Below are positions 43,366 through 44,421 of a DNA stretch of 44,421 bases, in pieces. Each line of letters opens with the position of its first letter. The stretch's first letter is position 1. Source of the DNA: Campylobacterota bacterium (GTDB lineage: Bacteria; Bdellovibrionota; Bacteriovoracia; Bacteriovoracales; Bacteriovoracaceae); assembly GCA_003650125.1 (NCBI GenBank), contig QNFX01000016.1:1-44421 (forward strand). Direction: 5' to 3'. The position numbers and the translations under genes were made by a program. Under the pieces are notes generated by a model. It ran no database searches and had not been told where the DNA came from. It worked only from the letters and a program-made list of their open reading frames with translations.

Positions 43366-44142
43366 ATGAAGGCCTTTTTACTTTTTTTAACTATTTTTTT
43401 TGGGGGAATGTTTTACTTCTTGTTTAGTGAAACGGAAGAACCCGAACTTGAAGATTTTCTGGTTCAAGAAAAAGTAATTTTAAAAGAACCTCAAGGGATA
43501 AAACCACTCCTCAAACCAGCTCCTAAGAGACCGCCAATGATTAAAAGAAAAATTGCTGAAGTAGTGAAAGCAAAGGTTGAGGCCGAAATTAGTCTCTACC
43601 TTGTTGAGGCGATCAATCGTCAGAAATTTGGAGGGACACTTACGGGAGATAATATCCAGGGTTCCTTAAATATATTTGAAGGTCAAATTCAAAGTATTAA
43701 TATAAGTTTAAATCCTCGCTCCGGAACTCCTATATTATTTGAAGCAAGTGCAATTGATCTTAATCCTGGAGGATCATTTATTGTTGATGATGAAGAAGGG
43801 ATGATAAGTGGAATATTAATTGATTCAGGGAAAGGAAAGTATACTTTAAGGTTTGCCACCGGACCTCTGGCCGGCTCAGCATTGTTATTTGAGCAGGAAA
43901 AAACATTTGCTGAAAAACAGGCAATGGAACAAGCGCAAATGTCTCAGGCCTATGCTTTAGCTCAACGCCAAGAGGTTCAAAATATGAATGAACTTCCGGA
44001 CGATTCAAATTATCAAATGAATGCTAGGCCCGAAGTTATGCCAATGGAAGCTAATGAAGAAATAGAAGTAGCGGCACATAGGCCTGAATACTCTGAATAC
44101 GATATGGAAGAGAGGGCCGAAGATAGTGGTTATACTTTCTAG
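43366..44142 (+). CDS. Hypothetical secreted or membrane-anchored protein
   Basis: 258 residues. Hydrophobic N-terminus (KAFLLFLTIFFGGMFYFLF) that is an anchor or signal, a Pro/Lys-rich stretch (about 45-65), a globular beta-rich domain with many Gly/Asp/Ser (about 75-175, TLTGDNIQGSLNIFEGQIQS) and a low-complexity Gln/Met/Glu-rich tail. No known family recognised. AAGG precedes the ATG. The stop overlaps the convergent protease gene by 4 bases. Confidence 0.65.
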   Translation: MKAFLLFLTIFFGGMFYFLFSETEEPELEDFLVQEKVILKEPQGIKPLLKPAPKRPPMIKRKIAEVVKAKVEAEISLYLVEAINRQKFGGTLTGDNIQGSLNIFEGQIQSINISLNPRSGTPILFEASAIDLNPGGSFIVDDEEGMISGILIDSGKGKYTLRFATGPLAGSALLFEQEKTFAEKQAMEQAQMSQAYALAQRQEVQNMNELPDDSNYQMNARPEVMPMEANEEIEVAAHRPEYSEYDMEERAEDSGYTF

Positions 44143-44421
44143 TTTTTAACCTTTGCTAAATCTCTTAAGATGGAACCATTTATTTTTCGTTTTTCAGCTG
44201 AGATAATTGCCGCACGAGCATCTAATCTACCACCTGAAATTGAGTTACTAGCAAATGCCATACCCTTTTTTGCAGAACTTCTAATGATCTCTTTAATTTC
44301 TATATAACTAAGTTTTGGAAACCTTGATTTTAACATGGCAACAACACCAGATACAAAAGCTGTCGCTTGCGATGTGCCGGTTAAAAATCCTGCTCTATTA
44401 AACGGAAGAGCTGATTTAATC
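44139..44421 (-). CDS. Subtilisin-like serine protease (S8), C-terminal part
   Basis: The frame is open to the window edge, so only the last 93 residues are seen. GTSQATAFVSGVVAMLKSRF is the catalytic-serine region of the peptidase S8 family (GTSxA), followed by a helix (LSYIEIKEIIRSSAK) and the usual GRLDARAAI end block. Catalytic Asp and His would lie outside the window. Exported subtilases are common in predatory and marine bacteria, but the role here is unknown. Confidence 0.85.
   Translation of the reverse strand, partial: IKSALPFNRAGFLTGTSQATAFVSGVVAMLKSRFPKLSYIEIKEIIRSSAKKGMAFASNSISGGRLDARAAIISAEKRKINGSILRDLAKVKN

Overview
The window is chromosomal housekeeping DNA from a flagellated, Gram-negative, low-GC bacterium. 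Gene content and gene style (FliO with a long N-terminal domain, FlhF/FlhG next to fliA, lpx genes with a Gfo/Idh reductase, many short overlaps and TTG starts) best fit the Bdellovibrionota, probably the Bacteriovorax/Halobacteriovorax side. This assignment is inference from gene content; no rRNA is present. No tRNA, CRISPR array, insertion sequence or prophage was seen, coding density is very high, and no gene-free stretch reaches 300 bases.

Layout. (1) 1-717: 3' part of a DsbA-like thiol oxidoreductase gene with a clear terminator. (2) 841-11764: a flagellar export/switch operon behind a sigma70-type promoter, fliL-M-N-O-P-Q-R-flhB-A-F-G-fliA, followed by a large PAS/coiled-coil membrane protein. 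(3) 14032-15466, minus: coaE and mazG. (4) 15497-28409, plus: ybeY, prfB (with a programmed +1 frameshift), lolC/E, lolD, bamA, ompH/skp, lpxD, fabZ, lpxA, a Gfo/Idh oxidoreductase, lpxB, lpxK and a lipoprotein with a DUF3108-like body, i.e. an outer-membrane biogenesis block. (5) 28399-30293: rpsA with its own promoter and terminator. (6) 30411-36244, minus: a tightly overlapping pantothenate/CoA operon, KARI-like reductase, panB, coaX, coaBC, panC, ending in hflX. (7) 36276-39547, plus: class IV aminotransferase, yacG, inositol monophosphatase, then a separately promoted pair (membrane coiled-coil protein and HEAT-repeat protein). (8) 39544-44421: alternating single genes: a lipoprotein, kdsD, lnt, a zinc-ribbon membrane protein, a secreted or anchored protein, and the end of a subtilisin-like protease.

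How the genes work together. The flagellar operon supplies the export gate (FliOPQR, FlhAB), the switch (FliMN), FliL, the polar placement pair FlhF/FlhG and the late sigma factor. The lpx/bam/lol/lnt/kdsD genes make and place lipid A, Kdo, outer-membrane proteins and lipoproteins. The pan/coa genes with coaE cover most of the route to CoA (panD and coaD are not here).

Most interesting points. FlhF has lost its GTPase motifs while the neighbouring FlhG lacks the usual N-terminal activator motif. A divergent KARI-like enzyme with all catalytic residues occupies the slot expected for ketopantoate reductase. A Gfo/Idh enzyme between lpxA and lpxB suggests 2,3-diamino sugar lipid A. The tetranucleotide GGCC is far more frequent than the base composition predicts. 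I did not find a clear multi-gene system that is wholly unknown; the FlhF/FlhG change and the KARI-like enzyme are the best candidates for undescribed biology.
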